Positions 54,211-63,137 of a stretch of DNA of 64,000 bases are shown piece by piece. The stretch is taken from contig JAFVSN010000049.1 of NCBI GenBank assembly GCA_017503735.1, positions 62,001-126,000 on the forward strand, in the 5' to 3' direction. Under the pieces are notes generated by a model. It saw only the letters and a program-made list of their open reading frames with translations, searched no databases and had not been told where the DNA came from. Position 1 is the first letter of the stretch. Each line of letters begins with the position of its first letter. This DNA is from Lachnospiraceae bacterium. GTDB lineage: Bacteria; Bacillota; Clostridia; Lachnospirales; Lachnospiraceae. The position numbers and the translations under genes are program-made.

Positions 54211-54483
54211 ATGGAAAGAAATCAGGATATCATTACCTTTACAACAGAAGATGGAGATGAAGTGAAGTTTCATGTAATCGAGGAGACTCGGATTAACGGA
54301 AGAGACTATCTTTTAGTGTTGGACGATATCGAAGACGAGGAACAGGAAGCATTGATTTTAAAGGATGTTTCCGCAGATGGGGAGTCCGAGGCAGTATATG
54401 AAATTGTTGAGGATGAGAAAGAATTAAAGGCAGTAGCGGATTTATTCAGCGAGCTTTTGGAAGATACGGAATTTGTATTCTAA
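54211..54483 (+). CDS. DUF1292 domain protein (YrzB-like)
   Basis: 90 aa, very acidic. ITFTTEDGDEVKFHVIEETR and YLLVLDDIEDEEQEALILKD match DUF1292. Function unknown. It begins at the base after the ruvX stop, so it is coupled. Confidence 0.92.
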   Translation: MERNQDIITFTTEDGDEVKFHVIEETRINGRDYLLVLDDIEDEEQEALILKDVSADGESEAVYEIVEDEKELKAVADLFSELLEDTEFVF

Positions 54484-54794
54484 ATTTGTAGTTTGTAGTG
54501 AATTTTTTTTTTGAAACAGGGAATTATTTAGTAAGAAATAGATGCATTGTGAAACAGGAGTGAATCAGTTTGTGTCCAAGTCGGATACATGACCTTTGGC
54601 CCCGGGCGTTTTTTGTGTATAAAAATGGCGGTGTCGAAGTTGTCATGTATTTGTGTAAGAAGATTACAGAGGCAGAACGTGCGTGATATGTAGACTGGAA
54701 AATAGTGCTGGCAACCGCATTCGGCGCGAGAGTCCGTAAGGCGGACTCTTTGTTATACTTTGTTTTGCGATGCACCGAATATGGAGGTGCAATT
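54484..54794 (+). other. 311-base leader region of the RNase J gene
   Basis: No gene seen. It holds a 9-bp inverted repeat (54585-54593 with 54642-54650) around CCCGGGCG and a T-run, and a hairpin AGAGTCCG/CGGACTCT (54729-54749) followed by TTTGTTAT. The latter could attenuate transcription just before the gene. No clear sigma-A promoter was found. Confidence 0.45.
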
Positions 54795-56525
54795 TTGAGA
54801 AGAAGAGGAGTCAGAGCGGCAGTAGCTGCGATGGAAGAAGAACAGTTTATTGTGGAAGAGCAGGTGGCAAAACCGAAGCTTCGTATTATTCCGCTTGGCG
54901 GGTTAGAGCAAATCGGCATGAATATAACCGCTTACGAATACGAGGATAGTATTATTATTGTAGACTGCGGTTTGGCATTCCCGGAAGATGATATGCTGGG
55001 AATCGATTTGGTTATTCCGGATATTACCTATCTGAAGGATAACATTGATAAGGTAAAAGGCTTTTTGATTACCCATGGTCACGAGGACCACATCGGTGCA
55101 TTACCGTATGTTTTAAAGGAAATCAATGTACCGGTATATGCAACGAAACTGACGGTGGGTGTCATTGATAACAAGCTGAAAGAACATGGGTTATTAAAAA
55201 CCACAAAGCGTAAAGTGATTAAGTATGGGCAGTCCGTGAATTTGGGTGCATTCCGTATCGAATTTATCCGTGTGAATCACAGCATTGCGGACGCGGCGGC
55301 ATTGGCGATTTTTACTCCGGTGGGAACCATTGTGCATACCGGTGATTTCAAGGTGGATTACACGCCGATGTTTTCCGATTCCATTGATCTGCAGCGTTTT
55401 GCGGAGTTGGGAAAGAAGGGTGTGTTGGCATTGTTGGCCGACTCTACAAACGTAGAGCGCCCGGGCTTTACCATGTCGGAGCGTATGGTGGCAAAGACCT
55501 TTGACACGATTTTTGCGGAAAACATGAATCATCGTCTGATTGTGGCAACCTTTGCTTCCAATGTAGACCGTGTACAGCAGATTATCTATACAGCAGAAAA
55601 ATACGATCGTAAGGTTGTGATTGAGGGCCGCAGTATGGTCAACATTATTTCTACAGCGGCGGAGCTGGGATATATCAATATTCCGGACAATATCATGATT
55701 GATATCGAGCAGATTAAGAATTATCCGGACGAAAAACTGGTACTCATTACTACGGGGAGCCAGGGGGAGGCCATGGCGGCGTTGTCCCGTATGGCAAATT
55801 CCACCCATAAAAAGGTGTCCATTGTGCCGGGGGATGCGGTCATTTTAAGTTCCCATCCGATTCCGGGAAATGAAAAGCAGGTTTCTAAAATTATTAATGA
55901 GCTCACCAGAAAGGGAGCCAGAGTGATTACGCAGGACACTCATGTTTCCGGTCATGCCTGCCAGGAGGAAATCAAGTTAATTTATGCCCTTACAAAGCCG
56001 AAGTACGCGATTCCGTTACACGGAGAGTATCATCATCGTGTGACCCACGGTCAGTTGGCACAGAGCATGGGTGTGGAGAAGGACAATGTGTTTATCCTTT
56101 CTTCCGGAGATGTGTTGGAACTTGACGGTGAATGCGGCAGTGTGGTGGATAAGGTAGAAGCCCAGGGGATTTTTGTAGATGGTCTCGGTGTGGGTGATGT
56201 AGGAAATATTGTACTTCGAGATCGTCAGCATTTGTCCGAAAACGGATTGATTATTATTGTGCTTACTTTGCAGAAGTATACCAATGAAGTTCTGGCGGGA
56301 CCGGATATTGTGTCCAGAGGTTTTGTTTATGTGAGAGAATCGGAGAATCTGCTGGATGAAGCTAGAGAAGTGGTGATGGATGCACTTGACCGGTGCATGA
56401 TGAAAAATGTATCCGATTGGGGTAAAATTAAAAATGCCATGAAGGATTCTTTGAGCGAATATCTTTGGAAAAAAATGAAGCGTAACCCGATGATTCTTCC
56501 GATTATTATGGAGGTAGATGCATAA
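54795..56525 (+). CDS. rnj: Ribonuclease J
   Basis: 576 aa from TTG with GGAGG at 54783-54787; an ATG at 54831 has no ribosome site. Metallo-beta-lactamase core with LITHGHEDHIGALPY, VNHSIADAAAL, HTGDFKVD and the beta-CASP domain (VIEGRSM, VSGHACQEEIKLIY, PLHGEYHH). It is a 5 prime exo- and endoribonuclease for RNA decay and maturation. It interrupts the ireB-ruvX-DUF1292 and mltG-like order of Bacillus. Confidence 0.95.
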   Translation: MRRRGVRAAVAAMEEEQFIVEEQVAKPKLRIIPLGGLEQIGMNITAYEYEDSIIIVDCGLAFPEDDMLGIDLVIPDITYLKDNIDKVKGFLITHGHEDHIGALPYVLKEINVPVYATKLTVGVIDNKLKEHGLLKTTKRKVIKYGQSVNLGAFRIEFIRVNHSIADAAALAIFTPVGTIVHTGDFKVDYTPMFSDSIDLQRFAELGKKGVLALLADSTNVERPGFTMSERMVAKTFDTIFAENMNHRLIVATFASNVDRVQQIIYTAEKYDRKVVIEGRSMVNIISTAAELGYINIPDNIMIDIEQIKNYPDEKLVLITTGSQGEAMAALSRMANSTHKKVSIVPGDAVILSSHPIPGNEKQVSKIINELTRKGARVITQDTHVSGHACQEEIKLIYALTKPKYAIPLHGEYHHRVTHGQLAQSMGVEKDNVFILSSGDVLELDGECGSVVDKVEAQGIFVDGLGVGDVGNIVLRDRQHLSENGLIIIVLTLQKYTNEVLAGPDIVSRGFVYVRESENLLDEAREVVMDALDRCMMKNVSDWGKIKNAMKDSLSEYLWKKMKRNPMILPIIMEVDA

Positions 56526-56527
56526 TT

Positions 56528-56932
56528 ATGGCGAGACAGTCACAACAAACGAAAGCGGCACTTGATATTTTAGGCTATTTTCTCGGAATATTACTAAATT
56601 TAGTGTTTTATGCCGTTGTTGCATTCGGTATTTATTTTGTTGCAACAAATGTATATGAATATTCGTATCAGGTGTTTGGGGATCGTGTATGTGAGGCGGC
56701 GCCGGGACGTGACGTAGAGATTCATATTGAAGAAGGTGAGTCCACCATGGACATCGCGGAAAAGCTTTATATGAATAAACTTGTGGTGAATAAAACAACC
56801 TTTTATTTAAAGGTACAGTTATTTGAATACAAAATTATGCAGGGAACCTTTTTACTGAATACATCCATGACCTATGATGAGATACTGGATGTGATAACGG
56901 ATTTATCGAATGCACTGCCGGAGGGAACGTAA
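56528..56932 (+). CDS. Shortened MltG/YceG-like membrane protein
   Basis: 134 aa. One membrane helix (about 13-41) then a LysM-like subdomain, with IHIEEGESTMDIAEKLYMNK and GTFLLNTSMTYDEILDVI, as in the N-terminal part of endolytic transglycosylase MltG (YrrL). The catalytic Glu domain is entirely missing, and the next gene overlaps its stop, so this is the natural end. Position matches mltG in the Bacillus yrr cluster. It may bind glycan or modulate division rather than cut. Confidence 0.78.
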   Translation: MARQSQQTKAALDILGYFLGILLNLVFYAVVAFGIYFVATNVYEYSYQVFGDRVCEAAPGRDVEIHIEEGESTMDIAEKLYMNKLVVNKTTFYLKVQLFEYKIMQGTFLLNTSMTYDEILDVITDLSNALPEGT

Positions 56933-57597
56933 TGATTGTGAGCGAACGATTGTCAGAGTATATTAAGGCATTGGAATGTGATTTGCCGGAATACCTGGAT
57001 GAATTGGAACAAAGAGCACTTGCGGATGAAGTACCGATTATCAGAAAGGAAGCGCAGTCTTTACTGCGTTTCCTTTTGTGCTTATTAAGACCGAAAAAGA
57101 TTTTGGAAGTAGGTTGTGCGGTCGGGTTTTCTTCGGCATTTATGAGTGAGTATATGCCGGAGGACTGCACCATTACCACCATTGAAAAAGTCGAGATGCG
57201 GATTAAGGAAGCAAAGAAGAATTTGGCAGCCATTCCGAAGGCCGATAAGGTGACCCTTCTTTGCGGGGATGCCAATGAGGTATTAAAGGAACTGGCAGAA
57301 AAAGGGGAGTCGTATCCGTTTATTTTTATGGATGCGGCAAAGGGGCAGTATATGAACTTTCTTCCGTATTTGATGCGGTTGTTGCCGGAGGGGGGGATCC
57401 TTATTACGGATAATGTATTGCAGGAAGGAACAATCGTGGAGTCAAAATATACGATTCCGCGACGGGAACGTACCATTCACATGCGAATGAGGGAATATGT
57501 TTACACCCTAAAGCATATGGAGGAACTGGAAACGGTGGTACTTCCGGTAGGGGACGGCGTGACCTTAAGTGTAAAGAAGAAAATGCCGGAGAAGTAG
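56932..57597 (+). CDS. Family 3 O-methyltransferase (YrrM-like)
   Basis: 221 aa. ILEVGCAVGFSSAFMSEYMP, IEKVEMRIKEAKKNL, FIFMDAAKGQYMNF and GGILITDNVLQEG fit the Methyltransf_3 group; YrrM (TrmR) of Bacillus methylates 5-hydroxyuridine in tRNA. It starts on the last base of the preceding stop and precedes a U32 protein, whose E. coli and Bacillus relatives make ho5U, so a linked tRNA modification role is likely. Confidence 0.88.
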   Translation: MIVSERLSEYIKALECDLPEYLDELEQRALADEVPIIRKEAQSLLRFLLCLLRPKKILEVGCAVGFSSAFMSEYMPEDCTITTIEKVEMRIKEAKKNLAAIPKADKVTLLCGDANEVLKELAEKGESYPFIFMDAAKGQYMNFLPYLMRLLPEGGILITDNVLQEGTIVESKYTIPRRERTIHMRMREYVYTLKHMEELETVVLPVGDGVTLSVKKKMPEK

Positions 57598-57660
57598 CGT
57601 GCGGTAACACCACACGGAGACAGCCGGACGGACACAATAAATCAGAAAGCAGGAGATAAT

Positions 57661-58899
57661 ATGAGCCAAAGAAAGAAACCGGAGCTTTTGCTTCCGGCGG
57701 GAAGCCTTGAAGTATTAAAAATAGCGGTAAAATACGGTGCCGATGCGGTATATATCGGAGGAGAGATGTATGGACTCCGTGCAAAAGCACATAATTTTTC
57801 CAAAGAAGACATGATAGAAGGGATTGCCTATGCGCATGCCCATGGAGTAAAGGTATATGTAACGGCAAATATTACAGCCCATAACCGTGACTTAAAAGGG
57901 GTAGAGGAATATTTTACGGAGCTAAAAGAGGTGGCTCCGGATGCCCTTATTATTTCCGATCCGGGAGTGTTTGAAATTGCGAGGGAGATTTTGCCGGACA
58001 CGGAACTTCATATCAGTACCCAGGCAAATAACGTGAATTATCGTACCTACCGGTTCTGGCACCGTCTCGGAGCAAAACGCGTGGTGTCTGCAAGAGAACT
58101 TTCCATGGACGAGCTTTCCGAACTCCGCCGTAATATTCCGGAGGATTTGGAAATCGAGACGTTTATTCACGGAGCTATGTGCATCTCCTATTCCGGAAGA
58201 TGCCTTCTCAGCAATTATTTTACGGGACGGGATGCAAACTTGGGAGCGTGCACCCATCCTTGTCGTTGGAAGTATTATATTATGGAGGAAAGCCGTCCGG
58301 GAGAATATCTGCCGGTGTTTGAAAACGAGCGGGGAACCTATATTTTTAATTCCAAGGATTTGTGTATGATTGAGCACATTCCGGAGCTTATAGCAGCCGG
58401 AATTGATAGTTTTAAAATCGAGGGTCGTATGAAGACGGCACTTTATGTTGCCACGGTGGCACGAACCTATCGTCAGGCAATTGATGATTTTTTTGAAAGT
58501 GAAGAAACGTATAGAGAACGTCTGCCGTATTACAGGGAGGAGATTTCCAAGTGTACGTACCGCAGTTATACCACCGGATTTTTCTTCGGAGCACCGGGAA
58601 GTGATGCCCAGGTATATGAGAATAATGATTACAATAAGGAATATACCTATCTCGGTTTTCCGGTGGAGGTGACAGAGGACGGACGCCTTTATATGGAGCA
58701 ACGGAATAAATTTTATGTGGGAGATACGGTTGAAGTAATGCGGTTTAACGGGGAAAGTTGTTATGCCAAAGTGTTAGCCATTACGGATACGGAAGGAAAT
58801 GCCATGGAGAGCTGTCCGCATCCGCAACAGATGCTCTATGTAACGTTGGATTGTAAGGCAGAACCGCTTACAATAATGAGAATGAAAAACGAATCGTAA
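57661..58899 (+). CDS. U32 family protein (tRNA hydroxylation TrhP-like)
   Basis: 412 aa. ELLLPAGSLEVLKIAVKYGA, YIGGEMYGLRAKAHNFS, VYVTANITAHN and the U32 signature ETFIHGAMCISYSGRCLLS with C-T-H-P-C following. Named as peptidases, members next to TrmR-like methyltransferases take part in prephenate-dependent uridine hydroxylation. CAGGAGA precedes the ATG. Confidence 0.92.
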   Translation: MSQRKKPELLLPAGSLEVLKIAVKYGADAVYIGGEMYGLRAKAHNFSKEDMIEGIAYAHAHGVKVYVTANITAHNRDLKGVEEYFTELKEVAPDALIISDPGVFEIAREILPDTELHISTQANNVNYRTYRFWHRLGAKRVVSARELSMDELSELRRNIPEDLEIETFIHGAMCISYSGRCLLSNYFTGRDANLGACTHPCRWKYYIMEESRPGEYLPVFENERGTYIFNSKDLCMIEHIPELIAAGIDSFKIEGRMKTALYVATVARTYRQAIDDFFESEETYRERLPYYREEISKCTYRSYTTGFFFGAPGSDAQVYENNDYNKEYTYLGFPVEVTEDGRLYMEQRNKFYVGDTVEVMRFNGESCYAKVLAITDTEGNAMESCPHPQQMLYVTLDCKAEPLTIMRMKNES

Positions 58900-59018
58900 G
58901 AGAGGGCGTTTTTGGAATAGGAGACTTTTTGCACCAAATGAGAAAAGTTTGGAGGGCGACAGGCACGGGTCATGTTTTGACATCATAGGCTGTTAGAAAG
59001 AACGGTCGGAGGCATGGC

Positions 59019-59672
59019 GTGTTATCTTTTCCGAAACCGCTTGATGCAAAAGAAGAAGAGTCTTTATTCGCAGAATTTCGTGCGGGGGATAAAAAAGCAC
59101 GGGATGTGTTGATTGAGCATAATCTTCGTTTGGTGGCGCATATCGTGAAAAAGTATACGCAGCCGGAGAAAGATTGCGAAGATTTGATTTCTATCGGTAC
59201 GGTGGGGTTGATTAAAGCAGTGGATTCCTTTGACGGTTCCAAAGGGATTCGTCTCGGAACTTATGCGGCCAGATGTATTGAGAATGAACTGCTGATGTTT
59301 TTCAGAGCAGGGAAGAAAACAGCAAAAGAGGTCTATCTCTATGACCCTATCGGAACAGATAAAGAGGGAAATGCAATCAATTTATTGGAAGTGATTGTGG
59401 CGGAGGAAGAAGATTATACCGAGCAATTTGAACGAAAAGAGAAACTGGCGGTGTTACCACAGTTACTTAAGAATCATTTGGAGGAACGCGAACGGGAAAT
59501 CATTTCACTTCGTTACGGAATCAGCGGCGGAAGGGAGTTGACCCAAAGGGAAATTGCGGACCGCCTTGCCATCAGCAGAAGTTATGTGTCCCGTATAGAA
59601 AAAAAAGCACTTCGGAAGCTGCGGGAAGAATATGAGAAAATGGAATCCGAAAAAGGGAAGGCGGAGTTCTGA
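59019..59672 (+). CDS. sigK: Sporulation sigma factor K
   Basis: 217 aa from GTG with CGGAGG upstream. IEHNLRLVAHIVKKYTQPEK, CEDLISIGTVGLIKAVDSF, YAARCIENELLMFFRAGKKT and TQREIADRLAISRSYVSRIE match SigK region by region. The N terminus starts MLSFPKPLDAKEE, with almost no pro-sequence. The gene is uninterrupted, with no skin-like insertion. SigK directs late mother-cell transcription. The 119 bases upstream hold no clear promoter. Confidence 0.9.
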   Translation: MLSFPKPLDAKEEESLFAEFRAGDKKARDVLIEHNLRLVAHIVKKYTQPEKDCEDLISIGTVGLIKAVDSFDGSKGIRLGTYAARCIENELLMFFRAGKKTAKEVYLYDPIGTDKEGNAINLLEVIVAEEEDYTEQFERKEKLAVLPQLLKNHLEEREREIISLRYGISGGRELTQREIADRLAISRSYVSRIEKKALRKLREEYEKMESEKGKAEF

Positions 59673-59709
59673 CCGTAATGCAGAGGTACAAAAGGAAAAG
59701 GAGGTTACT

Positions 59710-61164
59710 ATGCCGGAAACACTGTTGCAGAAATTAAAAGAATATGACAAAACTATGCTTCCGATGCATATGCCGGGGCATAAGCGTAACCTCGCTCTTT
59801 CCGGAAAAGACGGCTATCTTTCCGCACTTTGTGCCGATTGTGATATTACGGAGATTGCGGGGTTTGATAATTTGGCGGAGCCGGAGGAGGTGTTGCTGTC
59901 TTTAAAGGAACGTGCCGCAAAACTTTGGAAAAGCGAAGAGGCTTATCCACTGGTAAACGGCAGTACCTGCGGGATTTTGGCAGCAATTTACGCTACGGTT
60001 TCAGCGAACGATAAGGTGCTCATGGCAAGGAATTGCCATAAGTCCGTGTATAACGGAGTTCGCATCGTAAATGCAAAGGTGGCCTATTTACAACCGGAGA
60101 GGGAAACGGAGACGGGGGCTTGCGGTGCGGTGACACCGGAGACGGTAGAAGCAGCATTACAGAAGAATAAAGATACAAAACTGATTATAGTTACAAGTCC
60201 GACGTATGAGGGGATGGTAAGTGATGTGGAGGGCATCTGTAGGGTTGCACATTCCTATGGAGTGCCGGTGCTGGTGGATTCCGCACATGGGGCACATTTC
60301 GGTTTCGGAAGATTTCCGAAAGGTGCGGTGGAATGCGGTGCGGACCTGGTGGTACATAGTTTACATAAGACCTTACCGTGTCTGACGCAGACGGCAATTC
60401 TTCACAGATCCGGAAACTTGATCGCCGGGGAAGCGGTACAAACGGCGGTTAATATGTTCCAGACCAGCAGCCCTTCGTATTTACTGCTGGCATCCGTTGA
60501 AGGTTGTATCGGACTTTTGGAAGAACGGGGAGATGCTTTGTGCGGAGAATGGAAGGAAGCACTGGAAGAGTTTTATAGGGGAGCCGGTTTGTTACAGCAT
60601 ATCAGGGTTATCGGCGACGAAAAAACAACCGGAGATTATAAGAGAGGAACAGCGGTATACGACAGAGACCCCGGAAAGCTCGTAATTTTGACCCGGGGAA
60701 CGGAGATGACAGGTCCCCAGCTGATGGATCGATTGCGGGAAACGTATCGGATTGAGCTTGAGATGGCAGCGGAACAGTACGGTCTTGCCATGACAGGGGC
60801 AGGAGATACAAAAGGAAGCCTTGCACGCTTATTACAGGCGTTACTGGATATAGACGCACAGTGCGGAAAGGGCGAGGTTTGTGAGAGTTTTTATCCGAGC
60901 TTACCGCCGGTTCGTATGCGTGTGGCAGATGCGGAGCAACTTTTCAAGAAGGAGTACAGATGGGAAGATGCAGTCGGAAGGATTGCGGGGGAGTATGTAT
61001 GGGCTTATCCGCCGGGAGTACCGCTTTTGGTTCCGGGAGAAGAAATAACGGAGGAACTGATTTGTTTTCTGATGCGAAAGGAGGCAAGCGGTGTACGAAT
61101 TCACAGAACAGGCGGTGGGAACCAAGAAGCAATCCGTTGTATTGAGCGGGAAGGTACGCTATAG
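59710..61164 (+). CDS. Orn/Lys/Arg decarboxylase family protein
   Basis: 484 aa. PMHMPGHKRN, ITEIAGFDNL, YPLVNGSTCGILAAI, SPTYEGMVSDVEGI and the PLP-Lys in HSLHKTLPCLTQT define the fold I family (SpeA/YaaO/Cad type). It decarboxylates a basic amino acid, probably arginine or lysine. AAAAGGAGG precedes the ATG at 59710. It follows sigK closely, a common Clostridia neighbour. Confidence 0.9.
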   Translation: MPETLLQKLKEYDKTMLPMHMPGHKRNLALSGKDGYLSALCADCDITEIAGFDNLAEPEEVLLSLKERAAKLWKSEEAYPLVNGSTCGILAAIYATVSANDKVLMARNCHKSVYNGVRIVNAKVAYLQPERETETGACGAVTPETVEAALQKNKDTKLIIVTSPTYEGMVSDVEGICRVAHSYGVPVLVDSAHGAHFGFGRFPKGAVECGADLVVHSLHKTLPCLTQTAILHRSGNLIAGEAVQTAVNMFQTSSPSYLLLASVEGCIGLLEERGDALCGEWKEALEEFYRGAGLLQHIRVIGDEKTTGDYKRGTAVYDRDPGKLVILTRGTEMTGPQLMDRLRETYRIELEMAAEQYGLAMTGAGDTKGSLARLLQALLDIDAQCGKGEVCESFYPSLPPVRMRVADAEQLFKKEYRWEDAVGRIAGEYVWAYPPGVPLLVPGEEITEELICFLMRKEASGVRIHRTGGGNQEAIRCIEREGTL

Positions 61165-61207
61165 GAATGAATGGTGTGAGAAAATATAATATCCCGTAAC
61201 ATAGCGG

Positions 61208-61237
61208 TTGACAAATTCCGTGGCTTTGGACTATAAT
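61208..61237 (+). promoter_or_regulatory. Promoter of the SCIFF precursor gene
   Basis: TTGACA (61208-61213), 18-base spacer, TATAAT (61232-61237): a consensus sigma-A promoter, implying strong expression. Confidence 0.8.
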
Positions 61238-61278
61238 AGATGCAATGACGAAGATTCTACATAAAGGAGTATGAAATA

Positions 61279-61554
61279 ATGAACAGAATTAATACACTGA
61301 ATACCAGAGATTTAAGCGTAAGCCTTACCGACGGAGGATGCGGCGAGTGCCAGACTTCCTGCCAGTCTGCTTGTAAGACTTCTTGTGGTGTGGCAAATCA
61401 GCCGTGTGAAAACACCGGTAGCCGTATTAAGACCTTAAACACCCGTAGCCTTAGCGCAAGCCTTGCTGACGGTGGATGCGGTGAGTGCCAGACTTCCTGT
61501 CAGTCTGCTTGTAAGACCTCTTGCGGCGTAGCAAATCAGCCGTGTGAGCGCTAA
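61279..61554 (+). CDS. scfA: SCIFF ranthipeptide precursor, tandemly duplicated
   Basis: 91 aa made of two SCIFF units fused head to tail. Each has the leader motif I-x-TLNTR and a core with six Cys. Cys are at 21, 24, 28, 32, 36, 43 and again at 67, 70, 74, 78, 82, 89, an offset of exactly 46 residues (138 bp). Residues 19-44 and 65-90 are identical. The usual SCIFF is about 46 aa with six Cys. The second unit lacks its own start Met, so both are translated as one chain. The maturase downstream would form thioether links. AAAGGAG precedes the ATG. Confidence 0.93.
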   Translation: MNRINTLNTRDLSVSLTDGGCGECQTSCQSACKTSCGVANQPCENTGSRIKTLNTRSLSASLADGGCGECQTSCQSACKTSCGVANQPCER

Positions 61555-61580
61555 GAGTAGTATTTGTAAAGTAAATGCGG

Positions 61581-61618
61581 ACCGCCGGATTCCGGTAATG
61601 GAATTCGGCGGTTCTTTC
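61581..61618 (+). terminator. Attenuating terminator between scfA and scfB
   Basis: A 13-bp stem with one G-U pair (61581-61593 with 61600-61612) is followed by TCTTTCTG. It would give much more precursor than maturase mRNA. Confidence 0.75.
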
Positions 61619-61687
61619 TGCTATCGCAGAAAGCGTCGCTTTGCGGAGGAAACGCATCGATGAGTGTATTAGAAAAGGAGAGATTCT

Positions 61688-63058
61688 ATGATACATCAGT
61701 ATAAGATGAACGGGTATAACATTGTGATTGACGTATTCAGCGGTTCCATTCATGTGGTAGATGAGGTGGCATATGATATCATAGCATTATACGAGACCAC
61801 ACCGGCAGAACAGATTGTGGAACAGATGGTAGAAAAGTATAAGGACCAGAATCTGTCTGCGGAGGAAGTGAGTGCTTGTCTTCATGACATAGAGGCACTT
61901 GTGGCAGCGGGTCAGTTATTCTCGAAGGATATTTACGGAGATAAGGCAGGCGTATTAAAAAACAGAAGCAATGTGATTAAGGCACTGTGCCTTCATGTGG
62001 CACATACCTGTAATTTGAATTGTAATTATTGCTTTGCAGCCCAGGGGAAATATCAGGGAGAGCGTGCCCTTATGTCCTTTGAAGTGGGAAAGCAGGCATT
62101 GGATTTTCTGATTGCCCATTCCGGTACAAGAACCAATCTTGAAGTAGATTTCTTCGGCGGTGAGCCGCTTATGAATTGGGATGTGGTGAAGGAACTGGTG
62201 GCTTATGCCAGAACACAAGAGCCGATACATAACAAGAAGTTTCGTTTCACCTTAACAACCAACGGTGTGCTGGTGGATGATGATGTAATTGAGTTTGCCA
62301 ATAAAGAGATGCATAATGTGGTATTAAGTCTGGACGGACGGAAAGAGGTTCATGACCGCTTGCGAAAGAATTACGAGGGCAAAGGAAGTTATGATACCAT
62401 TGTTCCGAAGTTCCAAAAGTTTGTGGAAAGTCGCGGAGGAAAAGACTACTATATGCGCGGAACTTTTACTCATAATAATGTAGACTTTACCGAGGATTTG
62501 TTCCATATGGCGGATCTCGGTTTTACGGAGTTGAGTATGGAACCGGTAGTTTGTGCGCCGACAGATCCGTATGCGCTGACCGAGGAGGATTTGCCGAAGC
62601 TCTTTGACCAATACGAACTTTTGGCAAAAGAAATGATAAAGCGTAAGAAGGAAGGCAGAGGATTTACTTTCTACCATTATATGATTGATTTGTCCCACGG
62701 CCCGTGTATTTATAAGCGTATTTCCGGTTGCGGTTCGGGCACGGAGTATCTGGCTGTGACTCCGTGGGGGGATTTGTATCCGTGCCATCAATTTGTAGGG
62801 GACGAAGCGTATCTGATGGGAAATGTTTGGGACGGCGTGACCAACATCACTATGCAGGAAAAGTTTCGTGGTTGCAATGCTTACTCCAGACCGGAATGTA
62901 ACGATTGCTGGGCAAAGCTGTATTGCTCCGGTGGTTGTGCGGCCAATGCATATCATGCTACGGGAGACATTACCGGTGTTTATGAGTATGGCTGCAAGTT
63001 GTTCCGGAAGCGGATGGAATGTGCCATTATGATAAAGGCGGCGGAAGCAGAGATGTAA
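61688..63058 (+). CDS. scfB: SCIFF radical SAM maturase
   Basis: 456 aa. N-terminal peptide-recognition (RRE-like) region (about 1-95), radical SAM motif CNLNCNYC at about 110, DFFGGEPLMNW, and a SPASM domain with GCGSGTEYLAVTPWGDLYPC and CNDCWAKLYCSGGC. It installs thioether crosslinks (Cys to Thr or similar) on SCIFF peptides. It lies 133 bases downstream of the duplicated precursor. Confidence 0.95.
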   Translation: MIHQYKMNGYNIVIDVFSGSIHVVDEVAYDIIALYETTPAEQIVEQMVEKYKDQNLSAEEVSACLHDIEALVAAGQLFSKDIYGDKAGVLKNRSNVIKALCLHVAHTCNLNCNYCFAAQGKYQGERALMSFEVGKQALDFLIAHSGTRTNLEVDFFGGEPLMNWDVVKELVAYARTQEPIHNKKFRFTLTTNGVLVDDDVIEFANKEMHNVVLSLDGRKEVHDRLRKNYEGKGSYDTIVPKFQKFVESRGGKDYYMRGTFTHNNVDFTEDLFHMADLGFTELSMEPVVCAPTDPYALTEEDLPKLFDQYELLAKEMIKRKKEGRGFTFYHYMIDLSHGPCIYKRISGCGSGTEYLAVTPWGDLYPCHQFVGDEAYLMGNVWDGVTNITMQEKFRGCNAYSRPECNDCWAKLYCSGGCAANAYHATGDITGVYEYGCKLFRKRMECAIMIKAAEAEM

Positions 63059-63080
63059 CTAAAGACAGAAGCGAACAAAA

Positions 63081-63127
63081 GGCTATCTTGCAAACGATTG
63101 AAATCGGAAACAAGATAGCCCTTTTAT
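63081..63127. terminator. Bidirectional terminator between scfB and the AI-2E gene
   Basis: GGCTATCTTG (63081-63090) and CAAGATAGCC (63111-63120), with an inner CGATT/AATCG stem, followed by CTTTTATTT; A-rich on the other side. Confidence 0.8.
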
Positions 63128-63137
63128 TTGGAACAAA

